DNA of 64,000 bases, from assembly GCA_028688225.1 (NCBI GenBank), contig JAQTYQ010000020.1:1-64000 (forward strand). The letters are read 5' to 3'. Positions 7,101-14,778 of this stretch are shown in pieces (positions within the stretch are counted from its first letter, which is position 1; every line of letters begins with the position of its first letter). The position numbers were made by a program, and so were the translations under genes. Origin of the DNA: Opitutaceae bacterium (lineage in GTDB: Bacteria > Verrucomicrobiota > Verrucomicrobiia > Opitutales > Opitutaceae). The notes below the pieces were generated by a model, which did no database searches, was not told the DNA's origin, and saw only the letters and a list, made by a program, of their open reading frames with translations.

Positions 7101-8511
7101 CCGGGCCGCGCACGCCGGCCGCGCTCCGGCCTTCAAGCCGTGCCGGCTCACGAAGGGCGGCCGGGTCATCCGCTCGAACGGCGAGTCCGTGCCGCTGGGC
7201 GATCCGCGGGTGAAGATTTATCTCCCCAACTTCTCCCAATATCACAACGAAGCCTTTTCCCTCCTGACCATCCGCTGGCTCGGCCTGCATGCCGGGGAGA
7301 TGGCGCCCCTGGACCGCAACCAGCTCGAACGGGGGCTCCAGTACACCTCGGGCCGGGAATGCCTGCCGCTGCCGCTGTGCATCGGGCAGTTGCTCGAGAT
7401 CCATGACCGGCGCCAGCCGGGCGAGATCTCGGGTTACTACAGCGTGCGCGGCGGGGCCCCGTGTGTCAGCGACTCCTACCTGGGCTACTTCGAGCGGTTC
7501 ATCGCGGAGCAGCAGTGGCCCGATTTCTTCCTCGTCAACGTCGCGGCCGAGAACGATTACCTCGGCTTCGATGCGCTCACCATCGCGAAGAACCTGTCGC
7601 CGGCCATCCTCCTCGCGGACATTCTCGTAGAGATCGACCATGTGCTGCGTGTGGCGGGCGCCCCGGGCACCGTCGGGCAACTCCGCGACGAGTGGCGCCG
7701 CTTCGCGACCACGGCCGCGTCCCTCGACGAGTTTCACGCCGGACTGCCCGGATTCGTCGACCGGCTCGCGGCGCTGCCGCGGACACGCGATCCCCGCACC
7801 TGCCCCCGCGTCGTGGTCACCGGCGATTTCTACACCCGGTTCAGCCCGTTCTTCATGGATGGCGTGCGCGACCTCTACGCCGCGCACGGCATCATGCTCA
7901 AACCCGTCGACCTGACCGATTTTTTTCTCTACGGCACCTATGACGGGGCGGCCGGCGCCGCCAGCAGCTGGGGCATGAAGCCCGGCAGCCTCGCCTTTGC
8001 CAAGGCCTGCACGCGCATCTTCCAGCCCGACGGAAAACAATACCTGCAGCAGTGGCTGAGCTATCAGGCGGAGCGCAAGGTCGAGCAATACTATCGCGGC
8101 CTGTTCCGCCGGACCGGGCTGCTCGTCGCGGGGGGCAACGACATTTCCTCGCTCTTTGAAACGGCCTCCGCGCATGTCTCTCCCACCATTTACGGCGAAA
8201 TCATTCCGGCCGTCGGCAAGGGGTTGGAGGCCGATCACGAGGGCTACGACGGCATCATCCTCATCGGGCCGTTCAATTGCCTGCCTTACCGGATTTCGGA
8301 GGCGATCCTGAAGCCGCTCAGCATCCAGCGCGGCATGCCCATCCTGACCTACGAGAGCGATGGTTATGCGGTCGCGCCGTCGTTCCTGCGGCAGGTGGAC
8401 GTGCACATCCAACAGGTGCTGGCGCGCGCCGCCAGCCACCGGACGGAGACCCTGCTGGCGGAAGGCCGGCTCCCGGATTTGATCAAGGCCGCGGTGGGCC
8501 GGCTGCGATGA
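4198..8511 (+). CDS. Acyl-CoA dehydratase activase-related giant protein (two BadF/BcrA ATPase domains plus DUF2229)
   Basis: A 1437-residue cytosolic protein. Residues about 1-250 and 280-570 are two ASKHA-fold BadF/BadG/BcrA/BcrD ATPase domains. The second is canonical: LGVDAGSTTTKAILLD (near 285), EIGGQDSKF (near 384), and the two cysteines expected to ligate a bridging [4Fe-4S] cluster in NNACSAGTGS (near 405) and KATCAAFINSD (near 445). From about 670 a DUF2229-type region starts (IGIPRALTTHSLYPLYATFF) and continues into HgdB-like segments with several Cys residues. In the characterised family, HgdC-type activases pass one ATP-energised electron to 2-hydroxyacyl-CoA dehydratases or benzoyl-CoA reductases. 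The large fused form is widespread but its substrate is unknown. No dehydratase subunits lie nearby. Confidence 0.85.
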   Translation: MSFVGVNIGALTVKVVTLRQDARNAVVVAHQGRPLEVLSGLIAGPEFADAEAYGVSGHLGHIPEIAAIQRALRETTGGFDAVASLGGESFLIYILAGGKIAHVLSHNKCAAGSGEFFVQQIGRMGLDLEEAIRRSGNGQVVPLASRCSVHCKSDITHKLNRQEASPDDILRTLHDSMAGKVVALLEKAQRELRRVLLIGGVTRNAAMLAALRGKLPGTEFVVLPESPWFEAWGCALLTRDEPRHPSPKISRPPGLDRLPPLRRYAARVQVIAAPSRPAPPGGPLVLGVDAGSTTTKAILLDPATRGVVASDYRRTRGDPVAATRAGLRALVEQVGNRAVGLTGTTGSARELLGAYLGTGHVYNEISAQAAGATHFDADVDTIFEIGGQDSKFILLRNGVPVDYAMNNACSAGTGSFLEESAQGDLGLTVSDIADVALAATSPVHLKATCAAFINSDIRLAQQQGHSRDDIAAGLVYAIARNYLTRVKGPRALGKKVFLQGGVALNRAVGHAFAHSVDRPVVIPPSPELLGALGVGLLALERAGGALGAATDLLRLAAPEMKLVGQFTCRACKLYCRIDRFEVSGRRFPFGGRCSLYENVWKRKSRAAAAPDLVEQRAGLVFGDTRRFLSPPPPREPAKRSRRQQVEQVLEDARSFLEDSLGRANRGTPGGATRIGIPRALTTHSLYPLYATFFSGLGMEVVLSGVDPQGDLKSHSGFCFPVQIAHGAVLDLTRHGVKLVFLPHVMRMPQPHACRDSYLCPITQAGPYFIAKAFPDIRFLSPLLDFTSGYADSPALVELVVRELGIRREQAEHAWAAAVRAQTETERALYELGQHALEQAVAAGKPAVLLAGHSYNAFTPEASQSVGRKLASMGVTAIPADCLLPVDRGPMAWHFANQIMNAVALARQHSNLFLLCVSNFSCTIDAFTHSLLASELGAKPYLILEIDAHTADAGIQTRLEAFLDIVHNYRAAHAGRAPAFKPCRLTKGGRVIRSNGESVPLGDPRVKIYLPNFSQYHNEAFSLLTIRWLGLHAGEMAPLDRNQLERGLQYTSGRECLPLPLCIGQLLEIHDRRQPGEISGYYSVRGGAPCVSDSYLGYFERFIAEQQWPDFFLVNVAAENDYLGFDALTIAKNLSPAILLADILVEIDHVLRVAGAPGTVGQLRDEWRRFATTAASLDEFHAGLPGFVDRLAALPRTRDPRTCPRVVVTGDFYTRFSPFFMDGVRDLYAAHGIMLKPVDLTDFFLYGTYDGAAGAASSWGMKPGSLAFAKACTRIFQPDGKQYLQQWLSYQAERKVEQYYRGLFRRTGLLVAGGNDISSLFETASAHVSPTIYGEIIPAVGKGLEADHEGYDGIILIGPFNCLPYRISEAILKPLSIQRGMPILTYESDGYAVAPSFLRQVDVHIQQVLARAASHRTETLLAEGRLPDLIKAAVGRLR

Positions 8512-8704
8512 CGCGGCATAGGTTGCGCTTTGCCCCAGATCTCAACGATCCGAACGGCGGTCTCCGCGGGCCGCACCTCGCATCCGGTATAGTTTCTCGG
8601 TGAAGCCACCCTCGCGGCGAAATCGCTCATGTCGTCTGCCCAGTACGGTTCCTCCCTTTTCCGCTTGCCCCGGGGCCGCACCTCCGGCGTCAATGCCGGC
8701 TTCC

Positions 8705-9808
8705 ATGCTCAAAGCCGGCATCGTCGGGCTGCCCAACGCGGGTAAATCCACCCTCTTCAACGCCGTCACCCGCACGCACAAGGCGGCCGTGGCCAGCTAC
8801 CCGTTCTGCACCATCGAGCCCAACGTCGGCGTCGTCACCGTGCCCGATGAGCGCCTGGCCCGCCTCGATCAGATCTTCAAGACCGGCACGATCATCCCGA
8901 CGACCATCGAGTTCATCGACATCGCCGGCCTCGTCCGGGGCGCCAGCCGGGGCGAGGGTCTCGGCAACCAGTTTCTCGGCCACATCCGCGAGGTCGACGC
9001 CGTCGTGCACGTCGTCCGCTGCTTCGAGGAAGACGACGTCCCCCACCCGATGGGCGCCCTCGACCCCATCCGCGACATCGAGGTCGTCACCACCGAGCTG
9101 GTCCTCTCCGATCTCGACGCCGTGCAGAAGCGCATCGAAAAAAACCACAAGAAGGTCAAAAGCGGCGACAAGGAGGCGCAGGCCGAGCTGGCGCTGCTCG
9201 AACGGCTCGTCCCCCATCTTAACGCCGGCAGGCCCGCCAGCACTTTCCCCTCGCACGAGGATGAGGCGCGCCTGCTGCGCCTGTTCCAGCTCCTCACCGC
9301 CAAGCCCGTCCTCTACGCCGCCAACGTCGCCGAGGGTGATCTCGCCACCGCCGGGCTGAATCCGCTTGTTCAACAAGTGGCCGCCTACGTGCAGGCACAC
9401 CACGACGCCGCCCTCCTGCCGGTCAGCGCCAAAATCGAAGCCGAACTCGCGGACCTGTCGCCGGCGGAGGCGCGGGAATTCCTCAAGGATCTCGGCGTCG
9501 AGGATTCCGGCGGCTCCGCGCTGATCCGCGCCACCTACGCCCTGCTCGGGCTCATCACCTTTTTCACGCACAATGACAAGGAGGTGCGCGCCTGGACTGT
9601 CCGCCAGGGCACGAAGGCCCCGCAGGCCGCCGGCGTCATCCATACCGATTTCGAAAAAGGCTTCATCAAGGCCGAGGTCATTGCGCACGACGAACTGGTG
9701 AAGCTCGGCAGCGTGCATCACGCTCGCGAGGTCGGCCATTACCGTCTCGAGGGTCGGGATTATGCCATCCGCGACGGCGATGTCGCGCTCTTCCGCTTCA
9801 ACGTTTAG
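8705..9808 (+). CDS. ychF: Redox-regulated ATPase/GTPase YchF (Obg family)
   Basis: Ribosome-associated P-loop NTPase of the Obg family that prefers ATP. The 367-residue protein starts MLKAGIVGLPNAGKSTLFNAV, with the G1 loop GLPNAGKS at residue 8. It continues with FIDIAGLVRGASRGEGLGNQFL (G3, near 71), a NxxE-type G4 segment (AANVAEGDL) and the C-terminal TGS domain (ITFFTHNDKEVRAWTV near 279, ending VALFRFNV). The frame is open 105 nt further upstream, but the ATG at 8705 matches the family start and length. The stop codon lies inside a perfect 13-bp palindrome (9803-9843) that could end or process the transcript. Confidence 0.95.
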   Translation: MLKAGIVGLPNAGKSTLFNAVTRTHKAAVASYPFCTIEPNVGVVTVPDERLARLDQIFKTGTIIPTTIEFIDIAGLVRGASRGEGLGNQFLGHIREVDAVVHVVRCFEEDDVPHPMGALDPIRDIEVVTTELVLSDLDAVQKRIEKNHKKVKSGDKEAQAELALLERLVPHLNAGRPASTFPSHEDEARLLRLFQLLTAKPVLYAANVAEGDLATAGLNPLVQQVAAYVQAHHDAALLPVSAKIEAELADLSPAEAREFLKDLGVEDSGGSALIRATYALLGLITFFTHNDKEVRAWTVRQGTKAPQAAGVIHTDFEKGFIKAEVIAHDELVKLGSVHHAREVGHYRLEGRDYAIRDGDVALFRFNV

Positions 9809-9843
9809 GAGCCTGTCGGGCTTCGCCCTCCAGGCTCCTAAAC
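9803..9843. repeat. Palindromic element 1 (conserved-loop family) over the ychF stop
   Basis: Thirteen-base perfectly complementary arms (9803-9815 GTTTAGGAGCCTG, 9831-9843 its complement) enclose the loop TCGGGCTTCGCCCTC. The loop can itself fold into GGGC-TTC-GCCC. It is related to the element at 11148-11182 and includes the TAG of ychF. No T-run follows on either strand. A second short hairpin (9844-9864) follows directly. Confidence 0.7.
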
Positions 9844-9962
9844 CAACGGCGGACGCCGTTTGGTGCCGCCCGGCGAGTTTTCTTCCGATGCAGCGGGGAA
9901 GGATTGAACTTTGGCGCCGGGGATGCGTCAGAGAGGCATGCCCGCCCGTTCTGGCCAGCAGA

Positions 9963-11008
9963 GCGCCGGCGATGAGGCTCGGGCGGCTCATCGCCAGCTC
10001 TGCGACCGGGGGGTTTGGCCGTCGGCGCCTCGAACCCACGACCGATGCGAACGTGGCGGGGCGGCTGCGCGGCGGCGATCCGCACCCCGATCACGACCCG
10101 ATCGGCTCGTGCCGGCGGCAGCATCGGGAGCTGCTGCGCCGCCGCTTCGCTCCGGGGTGGGAACTGGCCGCCCGCGGCCGGGTGCTGCAGGTCGGGGCCC
10201 TCACGGTGGCCATTGACGGCACGAAGGGGCCGGCCAACGCGCGCCGGCACGCGGCGCTCAGTTACGCTCGCGCCCGCGAGCCACTGCGGCAGGTTGAAGG
10301 GGGGATCGAGCCGTTGCTGGCCAAAGCCGAAGCCGATGCTGCGCCACCGCTCCCGGACGGGCTGAGCCTGGAAGGCGAGTTGGCGCGCCGGCCTGAACGC
10401 AAGGCCCGGCGGCAGCAGGCCCGCGCCGAAATCGCAGCGCACGCCTTGGCCCGGGCACCGCAGGAGCGCGCCCGCCAAGCACCGGACCAGCCCGGTGCGC
10501 CGCCGACCCCGGCGGCCACGGACCCATCCCCTGCCACCGATCCGCAGCGCCGGATCATGCCGGCGGGTGGGAAGCTCCGCTTTGAACCGAGCGCCAACGC
10601 CCCGGCCGCGGTCGCAGTGGAGAGCCGGCTGATCATGGGCCAGCTTTGTCGGCCCGGCGACCAACGACCAGGAGCCGTTGGGGCCGACGCCCAGCGAGCG
10701 TCGCCGCGGCGGCCGGGGCGGTGAAGGAGGTTTTGCCCGATCGCGGATTTTGCCGCGCGGCCGCGGGCGACCGGATCGAATCCCCCGACGACGGGCCACC
10801 CACCGGCATCACCGCGGCTGGCCGGACCCGCGACCAATGACGCCAGCAAACGGTGGAGCCCATTTTCGGAATCATCAAGCAAGCCATCGGATTCCGGCGC
10901 TTCCTGCTCCGCGGTCTGGAGCAAGGGTCGCTGGAATGGATCCTCGTGACGCTTGCCTACAACCTCCGGCGGCTTCCCACCCTCGGAGCAGTGCGCAAAG
11001 CGGCCTGA
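9963..11008 (+). pseudogene. Decayed IS1182-family transposase
   Basis: Translation in one frame from about 9963 reads PAMRLGRLIASSATGGFGRR, then HPDHDPIGSCRRQHRELL, LTVAIDGTKGPANARRHAAL, the charged segment EGELARRPERKARRQQ and DPQRRIMPAGGKLRFEPSAN. These follow in order the conserved blocks of IS1182-type transposases (PDHDTI, VAIDGTK.ANASKH, DP.SRIM...FEQAYNAQ). After frameshifts, a piece reading LPDRGFCRAAAGDRIES appears. The C-terminus TVEPIFGIIKQAIGFRRFLL ends with YNLRRL and a stop at 11006-11008 in another frame (from 10850). The N-terminus and roughly 100 residues before the last block are missing. It is clearly inactive and preserved as a fossil between two hairpin elements. Confidence 0.82.
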
Positions 11009-11125
11009 TACCCTCGGCGGAGGCAGTCCCGGGGTTGGCAATCGCCTCCGGATCAAGAAAACGGACGCCTTCGATCACCACCGAGCAAAAAACCCGGAAA
11101 TCACTCGGCCCTTCCGGGCTCAGCC

Positions 11126-11144
11126 AAAATGGCGCAGCCATTTT
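11126..11144. repeat. Perfect palindrome with GCGCAGC centre
   Basis: AAAATGGC, triloop GCA, GCCATTTT. Eight-base perfect arms, placed just before palindromic element 2. It has the same GC-GNA-GC centre as the other short palindromes in the window. Confidence 0.6.
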
Positions 11145-11147
11145 GTT

Positions 11148-11182
11148 TAGCAGCGTGGAGGACGAAGCCCGACACGCTGCTA
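11148..11182. repeat. Palindromic element 2 (conserved-loop family)
   Basis: Ten-base perfect arms TAGCAGCGTG and CACGCTGCTA enclose a 15-nt loop. The reverse complement of the loop is TCGGGCTTCGTCCTC, differing by one base from the loop of the element at 9803-9843, so this copy is inverted. Relative to element 1, the arms carry two paired G/C swaps that keep the stem perfect. Confidence 0.7.
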
Positions 11183-11200
11183 GGCGGAGCTGCGATCACG

Positions 11201-12073
11201 CTACGCCGGCGCGGAGGTCGGCTGCAGGCGCCGGCGGCGCTTCGCCAGCGCGTTCGCCGCCCGGTCGCAGGCCCGGATGATCCAGCGCGGCCGCGGGCTT
11301 TGAAACTGCGCCGCCTGCCACTCCTCGCCGTCGGCGTAGAGCGTCCGCGGCATCACGCAGGTGCCGAACAGCCAGTCGGCGACCGGCAGGGCGAAAAATC
11401 CCGAGATGGCCTCGTTGCAGTCGATCACCGCGTGATGCCGGAGATGGAAGCTGTAGGCCCGCCGCCAGAGCCAGCCCCACCACCGGCTCTCGATCAGCGG
11501 CGCCCACCGCTCGAACGGCCAGTGCTCGATCGCATGAAACACCTCGTAGAGCGAGAGCGACAGGGCGAGCGCGGCATAGCCCGACAGGAGCCAGGGCAGC
11601 GACGGCAGCAGCCATTGGAACAGGATCAGCAGCGGCGTCATCAGCAGCGCGAACACCGGCAGCGAATACCAGGGAAAGAACGAGGCCTCCCGTTGCTCCG
11701 GCCGCGTGATCGGATAGAGGTTCTCGACGTACGGAACCTCCCGGCCGCCGGGCAGGCGCCGCCGGGCGATGCGGGTGAGGGCATGATGCTTCGTGTGCTG
11801 CCGGTAAAAGTAACTGAGCAGCGGCAGCGCCGGCTTGTGGAGCAGGTACCGGTGGAAGAAATACTCGACGAAACAGTTCACCAGCTTGATCGCGAGCAGG
11901 GCCACCAGGTACTGCCAGAGTTTCGCCGAAACCTGGGTATGCCAGACCGACGCCGGCGCCACCAGCCGCAGGATGACGATGAGACCGATGAGGGCGGACA
12001 AAACGGTAAGGGTGAACAGTGGCAGGGAAAATTCACTCTCTTCCCGGCCGCCGGCGGCATGGGCTTGGGCCAT
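11201..12073 (-). CDS. Fatty acid hydroxylase/sterol desaturase-superfamily membrane protein
   Basis: A 290-residue membrane protein with four to six hydrophobic helices and the histidine clusters that bind the di-iron centre in this superfamily: HRYLLH (near residue 76), HTKHHALT (near 94), HAIEHWPFE (near 188) and HLRHHAV (near 215). Such enzymes hydroxylate or desaturate lipid acyl chains, carotenoids or sterols with O2. The substrate cannot be read from the sequence. The ATG at 12073 begins MAQAHAAGGREESEF just before the first helix. A GTG at 12142 in the same frame is a possible longer start. It stands alone, divergent from the symporter gene, and ends just after the palindromic elements at 11.1 kb. 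Confidence 0.75.
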   Translation of the reverse strand: MAQAHAAGGREESEFSLPLFTLTVLSALIGLIVILRLVAPASVWHTQVSAKLWQYLVALLAIKLVNCFVEYFFHRYLLHKPALPLLSYFYRQHTKHHALTRIARRRLPGGREVPYVENLYPITRPEQREASFFPWYSLPVFALLMTPLLILFQWLLPSLPWLLSGYAALALSLSLYEVFHAIEHWPFERWAPLIESRWWGWLWRRAYSFHLRHHAVIDCNEAISGFFALPVADWLFGTCVMPRTLYADGEEWQAAQFQSPRPRWIIRACDRAANALAKRRRRLQPTSAPA

Positions 12074-12535
12074 CCGAACAAATTGGAGCCCGGCCCTTCC
12101 CGGCACCATCCATTTCGCACCCCTGATCCCCGCCCGGTGCACATCAGAAGCTCTGGTGATCGCCCCTTCGGCGGAAAACCTGAGTTCCTAATGCTCCGCA
12201 CCCTCCTCGCTCAGGGCACGCACGACTGGTTGGTCGCCGACGGCCGCCCGGGCACCGTGATCTCTCATGAAGCCGTGCCTGGCCTCCTGGTGGCAGGCGG
12301 TGCCGAAGTTTACCAGTGCGGGGTCGCGCGTCCGAAAAACGCGGAGCCTTTCGCCTGCACCGCCTGCTCAACACTTTGCCCGGCCGTCGCATCCCGATTC
12401 CAAGGGTAATATATCTTGCGCAGACCGGGTCACGTATCTAAACGACTGCCGCGCTCCGCGCCGCGCCGTGACGATTCTCTGATCCGGCGACTATTCCCCA
12501 CCCCTTTCCGTCACCTCCGGCTTCACCTTTCTTTC
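12074..12535. other. Intergenic region between hydroxylase and symporter
   Basis: Divergent promoter region. Open frames run through it but show no recognisable protein. A short AT-rich patch (TAATATAT, about 12407-12415) is the best candidate for a promoter element of the symporter gene. I see no RNA gene or repeat. Confidence 0.4.
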
Positions 12536-14359
12536 ATGAAATTAGGGCTGATCGACATCAGTATCATCGTCGGGTACCTGATCCTCACCGTCATCATCGG
12601 TTTCATCCTGACCAAGCGGGCGGCCAAGGGCCTGAATTCCTACTTCCTGGCCGACAAGGGCCTGCCCTTCTGGATCCTCGGCGTGTCGGATGCCGGCGGC
12701 ATGTTCGACGTCACCGGCACCATGTGGCTGGTCTACGTCGTGTTCGTCTACGGCCTCAAATCGGCCTGGCTGCCCTGGCTCTGGCCCGTGTTCAACCAGA
12801 TCTTCCTCATGGTCTACATGTCGAAGTGGATGCGCCGCTCGAACGTGATGACCGGCGCGGAGTGGATCAACACGCGTTTCGGCCACGGCCGGGGGGCCGT
12901 CCTCGCCCACCTCAGCGTGGTGGCCTTCGCCCTCGTCAGCGTGATCGGATTCCTCGCCTACGGCTTTGCGGGCATCGGCAAGTTTCTCGCGCCGTTCCTG
13001 CCGTGGGGATTTTCACCCAACACCTATGCCATGACCTTGATGCTGGTGACGGCCGTTTACGTGGTGGCGGGAGGCATGTACAGCGTCGTGCTGACGGAAC
13101 TGCTCCAGTTCACGGTGCTGACCGTCTCCTCCTTCGCCGTGGCGATCGTGGCGATGATGAAGATCTCGCCGGAAGCCATCACGGCCGCCGTGCCGGCCGG
13201 CTGGAAGAACCTATTTTTCGGCTGGCATCTGAACCTCGACTGGTCGGGCCTGATCCAGTCCGTCAACGTGAAGATCGCCGAGGACGGGTACTCGCTCTTC
13301 ACGATTTTCTTCATGATGATGCTCTTCAAGGGCGTGCTGGTCAGCCTCGCCGGTCCGGCGCCGAACTACGACATGCAGCGGATCCTGGCGACCAAGAGCC
13401 CGCGGGATGCGTCGAAGATGAACTGGTTCGTCTGCTGCTGCCTGTTCTTCCCCCGCTACCTCATGATCTCCGGCTTCACGGTGATGGCCCTGGTGTTTTT
13501 CAGCCCCCAGATCAAGGCCATGGGCACCCAGATCGATTTTGAGCAGATCCTCCCGGATACGTTGAGCAATTACATGCCGGCCGGTGTCCTGGGCCTGGTG
13601 TTGGCGGGATTGCTCGCCGCCTACATGTCGAATTTTGCCGCCACGGTCAACGCGGCGCCGGCCTACGTCGTGAACGACATCTACAAGCGCTACGTCAATC
13701 CGAACGCCAGCCGGCGTACGCTGATTGTCATGAGCTACTTCGTGTCTTTCGCGTTCGTGGCCATCGGCATCCTCTTCGGCCTGCATGCCCGGGACATCAA
13801 CCAGGTCACGCAGTGGATCGTGTCGGCGCTGTGGGGCGGCTACACCGCGGCCAACATCCTCAAGTGGTACTGGTGGCGGTTCAACGGCTACGGGTACTTC
13901 TGGGGCATGATCACCGGCATTGCCGCGGCCCTGATCCTGTCCAAATTCCCGTTCCTGTACCTCTGGCTGTACCCGGACATCGCCGCCAACCTCTATCCCC
14001 TGTATTCGTTTCCGGTCATCCTGACACTCTCGACGATCGGGTGCGTGCTGGGCACGCTGCTCTCCCGGCCCGAGGAGGACGAAACCCTGATGAAGTTCTA
14101 CCGGCAGGTCCGGCCCTGGGGTTTCTGGAAGCCCGTTCATGACAAAGTCGTGCAGGCGGATCCCGGCTTCGTGTCCGACGCAAATTTCAAGCGCGACATG
14201 TTCAACATCTTCATCGGCATCATCTGGCAGACCTCGCTGGTCGTGCTGCCGCTCTACATCGTGATCCGGGAGAAAGCGGCCATCCTGCAGGCGATCATCG
14301 TGATCGTGATCACGTCGCTGATCCTGAGAAAGACCTGGTGGAGCAAAATCACCGACTAG
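12536..14359 (+). CDS. Sodium:solute symporter (SSS family)
   Basis: A 607-residue inner-membrane protein of the solute:sodium symporter family, with about 13-15 hydrophobic helices spread over its length. The N-terminus MKLGLIDISIIVGYLILTVI starts directly in the first helix and leads into RAAKGLNSYFLADKGLPFW, the family's typical first cytoplasmic segment. Further typical blocks are TGAEWINTRFG (near 102), GGMYSVVLTELLQF (near 178) and GLVLAGLLAAYMSNFAATVN (near 355), matching the helix-8 region with its Na+-site Ser/Thr residues. The ATG at 12536 is chosen because the open upstream extension is basic and non-homologous. The substrate is unknown; sugar or sialic-acid-type transport is typical for Opitutaceae homologues. 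It is monocistronic as far as seen. Confidence 0.88.
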   Translation: MKLGLIDISIIVGYLILTVIIGFILTKRAAKGLNSYFLADKGLPFWILGVSDAGGMFDVTGTMWLVYVVFVYGLKSAWLPWLWPVFNQIFLMVYMSKWMRRSNVMTGAEWINTRFGHGRGAVLAHLSVVAFALVSVIGFLAYGFAGIGKFLAPFLPWGFSPNTYAMTLMLVTAVYVVAGGMYSVVLTELLQFTVLTVSSFAVAIVAMMKISPEAITAAVPAGWKNLFFGWHLNLDWSGLIQSVNVKIAEDGYSLFTIFFMMMLFKGVLVSLAGPAPNYDMQRILATKSPRDASKMNWFVCCCLFFPRYLMISGFTVMALVFFSPQIKAMGTQIDFEQILPDTLSNYMPAGVLGLVLAGLLAAYMSNFAATVNAAPAYVVNDIYKRYVNPNASRRTLIVMSYFVSFAFVAIGILFGLHARDINQVTQWIVSALWGGYTAANILKWYWWRFNGYGYFWGMITGIAAALILSKFPFLYLWLYPDIAANLYPLYSFPVILTLSTIGCVLGTLLSRPEEDETLMKFYRQVRPWGFWKPVHDKVVQADPGFVSDANFKRDMFNIFIGIIWQTSLVVLPLYIVIREKAAILQAIIVIVITSLILRKTWWSKITD

Positions 14360-14447
14360 CGAGGCGCCCCTCAGGCCGCGGCCGCGCGTTGAAGGGCACT
14401 GACGCCTGCCGTGGTCGCGGCGGTCTGTTCCACCCGCCTCGCTTAGA

Positions 14448-14462
14448 GTCCGCTACGCGGAC
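14448..14462. repeat. Short palindrome with GCGTAGC centre
   Basis: Six-base perfect arms around TAC on the plus strand, GTA on the minus. It shares the GC-GNA-GC core with the other short palindromes. It is short enough to be chance on its own and is listed because of the family. Confidence 0.4.
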
Positions 14463-14700
14463 CTTTCCAGCGCGGAGAGTTGAAAATGCCGCGACCGGAA
14501 ACTTGTCCTGTTTACACCACCTTCCGGACTTCAAGGAGTCCAGCCAAGCGCGCCCGCCGGCATAGCACGTCAACCAATAGTTGACATGTTACTCTGACCG
14601 CTGCCCTCGCCGGACGGAGCCCGAGTTCGCCTACCGTTGCTCCTGACACCGTCAAAGCCGCCGCGCCAGAGCGCGTTCATACGCCCTCCCCAGCGGGGGC

Positions 14701-14729
14701 TTTCACGGTCTCCTGCGTCCGCTTATAAT
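14701..14729 (+). promoter_or_regulatory. Putative promoter of the lipoprotein-resB-ccsA group
   Basis: TTTCAC (14701-14706), 17-bp spacer, perfect TATAAT (14724-14729). Initiation would be near 14736, about 43 nt before the first start codon. The -35 is weak (3/6). Confidence 0.45.
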
Positions 14730-14778
14730 CCTTGCCGGTGGGCCTTATTTGGCGGGAATGGTTTGAAGTTTCCGCGCG

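Larger units (their letters stand above)
14360..14778. other. Intergenic region with one palindrome and a promoter
   Basis: No gene is supported. At 14448-14462 lies the palindrome GTCCGC-TAC-GCGGAC (GCGTAGC centre on the minus strand). At 14701-14729 a promoter-like pair lies upstream of the lipoprotein gene. The rest is GC-rich and without a recognisable fold. Confidence 0.4.

Noticed and set aside
4162-8439. Two long minus-strand open frames (658 and 701 codons) opposite the activase
   Set aside because: Their composition (His/Gly/Arg/Gln-rich, no hydrophobic core) is that of the antisense of a high-GC gene. The plus-strand gene has clear family motifs.
12074-12142. Longer GTG start for the membrane hydroxylase
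   Set aside because: The added 23 residues have no hydrophobic or conserved character. The ATG at 12073 lies closer to the first helix, though neither has a clear ribosome-binding site.
14360-14778. Possible structured RNA gene in the gap before the lipoprotein gene
   Set aside because: There are GC-rich hairpins but no match I can recall to 6S, tmRNA, RNase P or a riboswitch. It was recorded only as an intergenic region.
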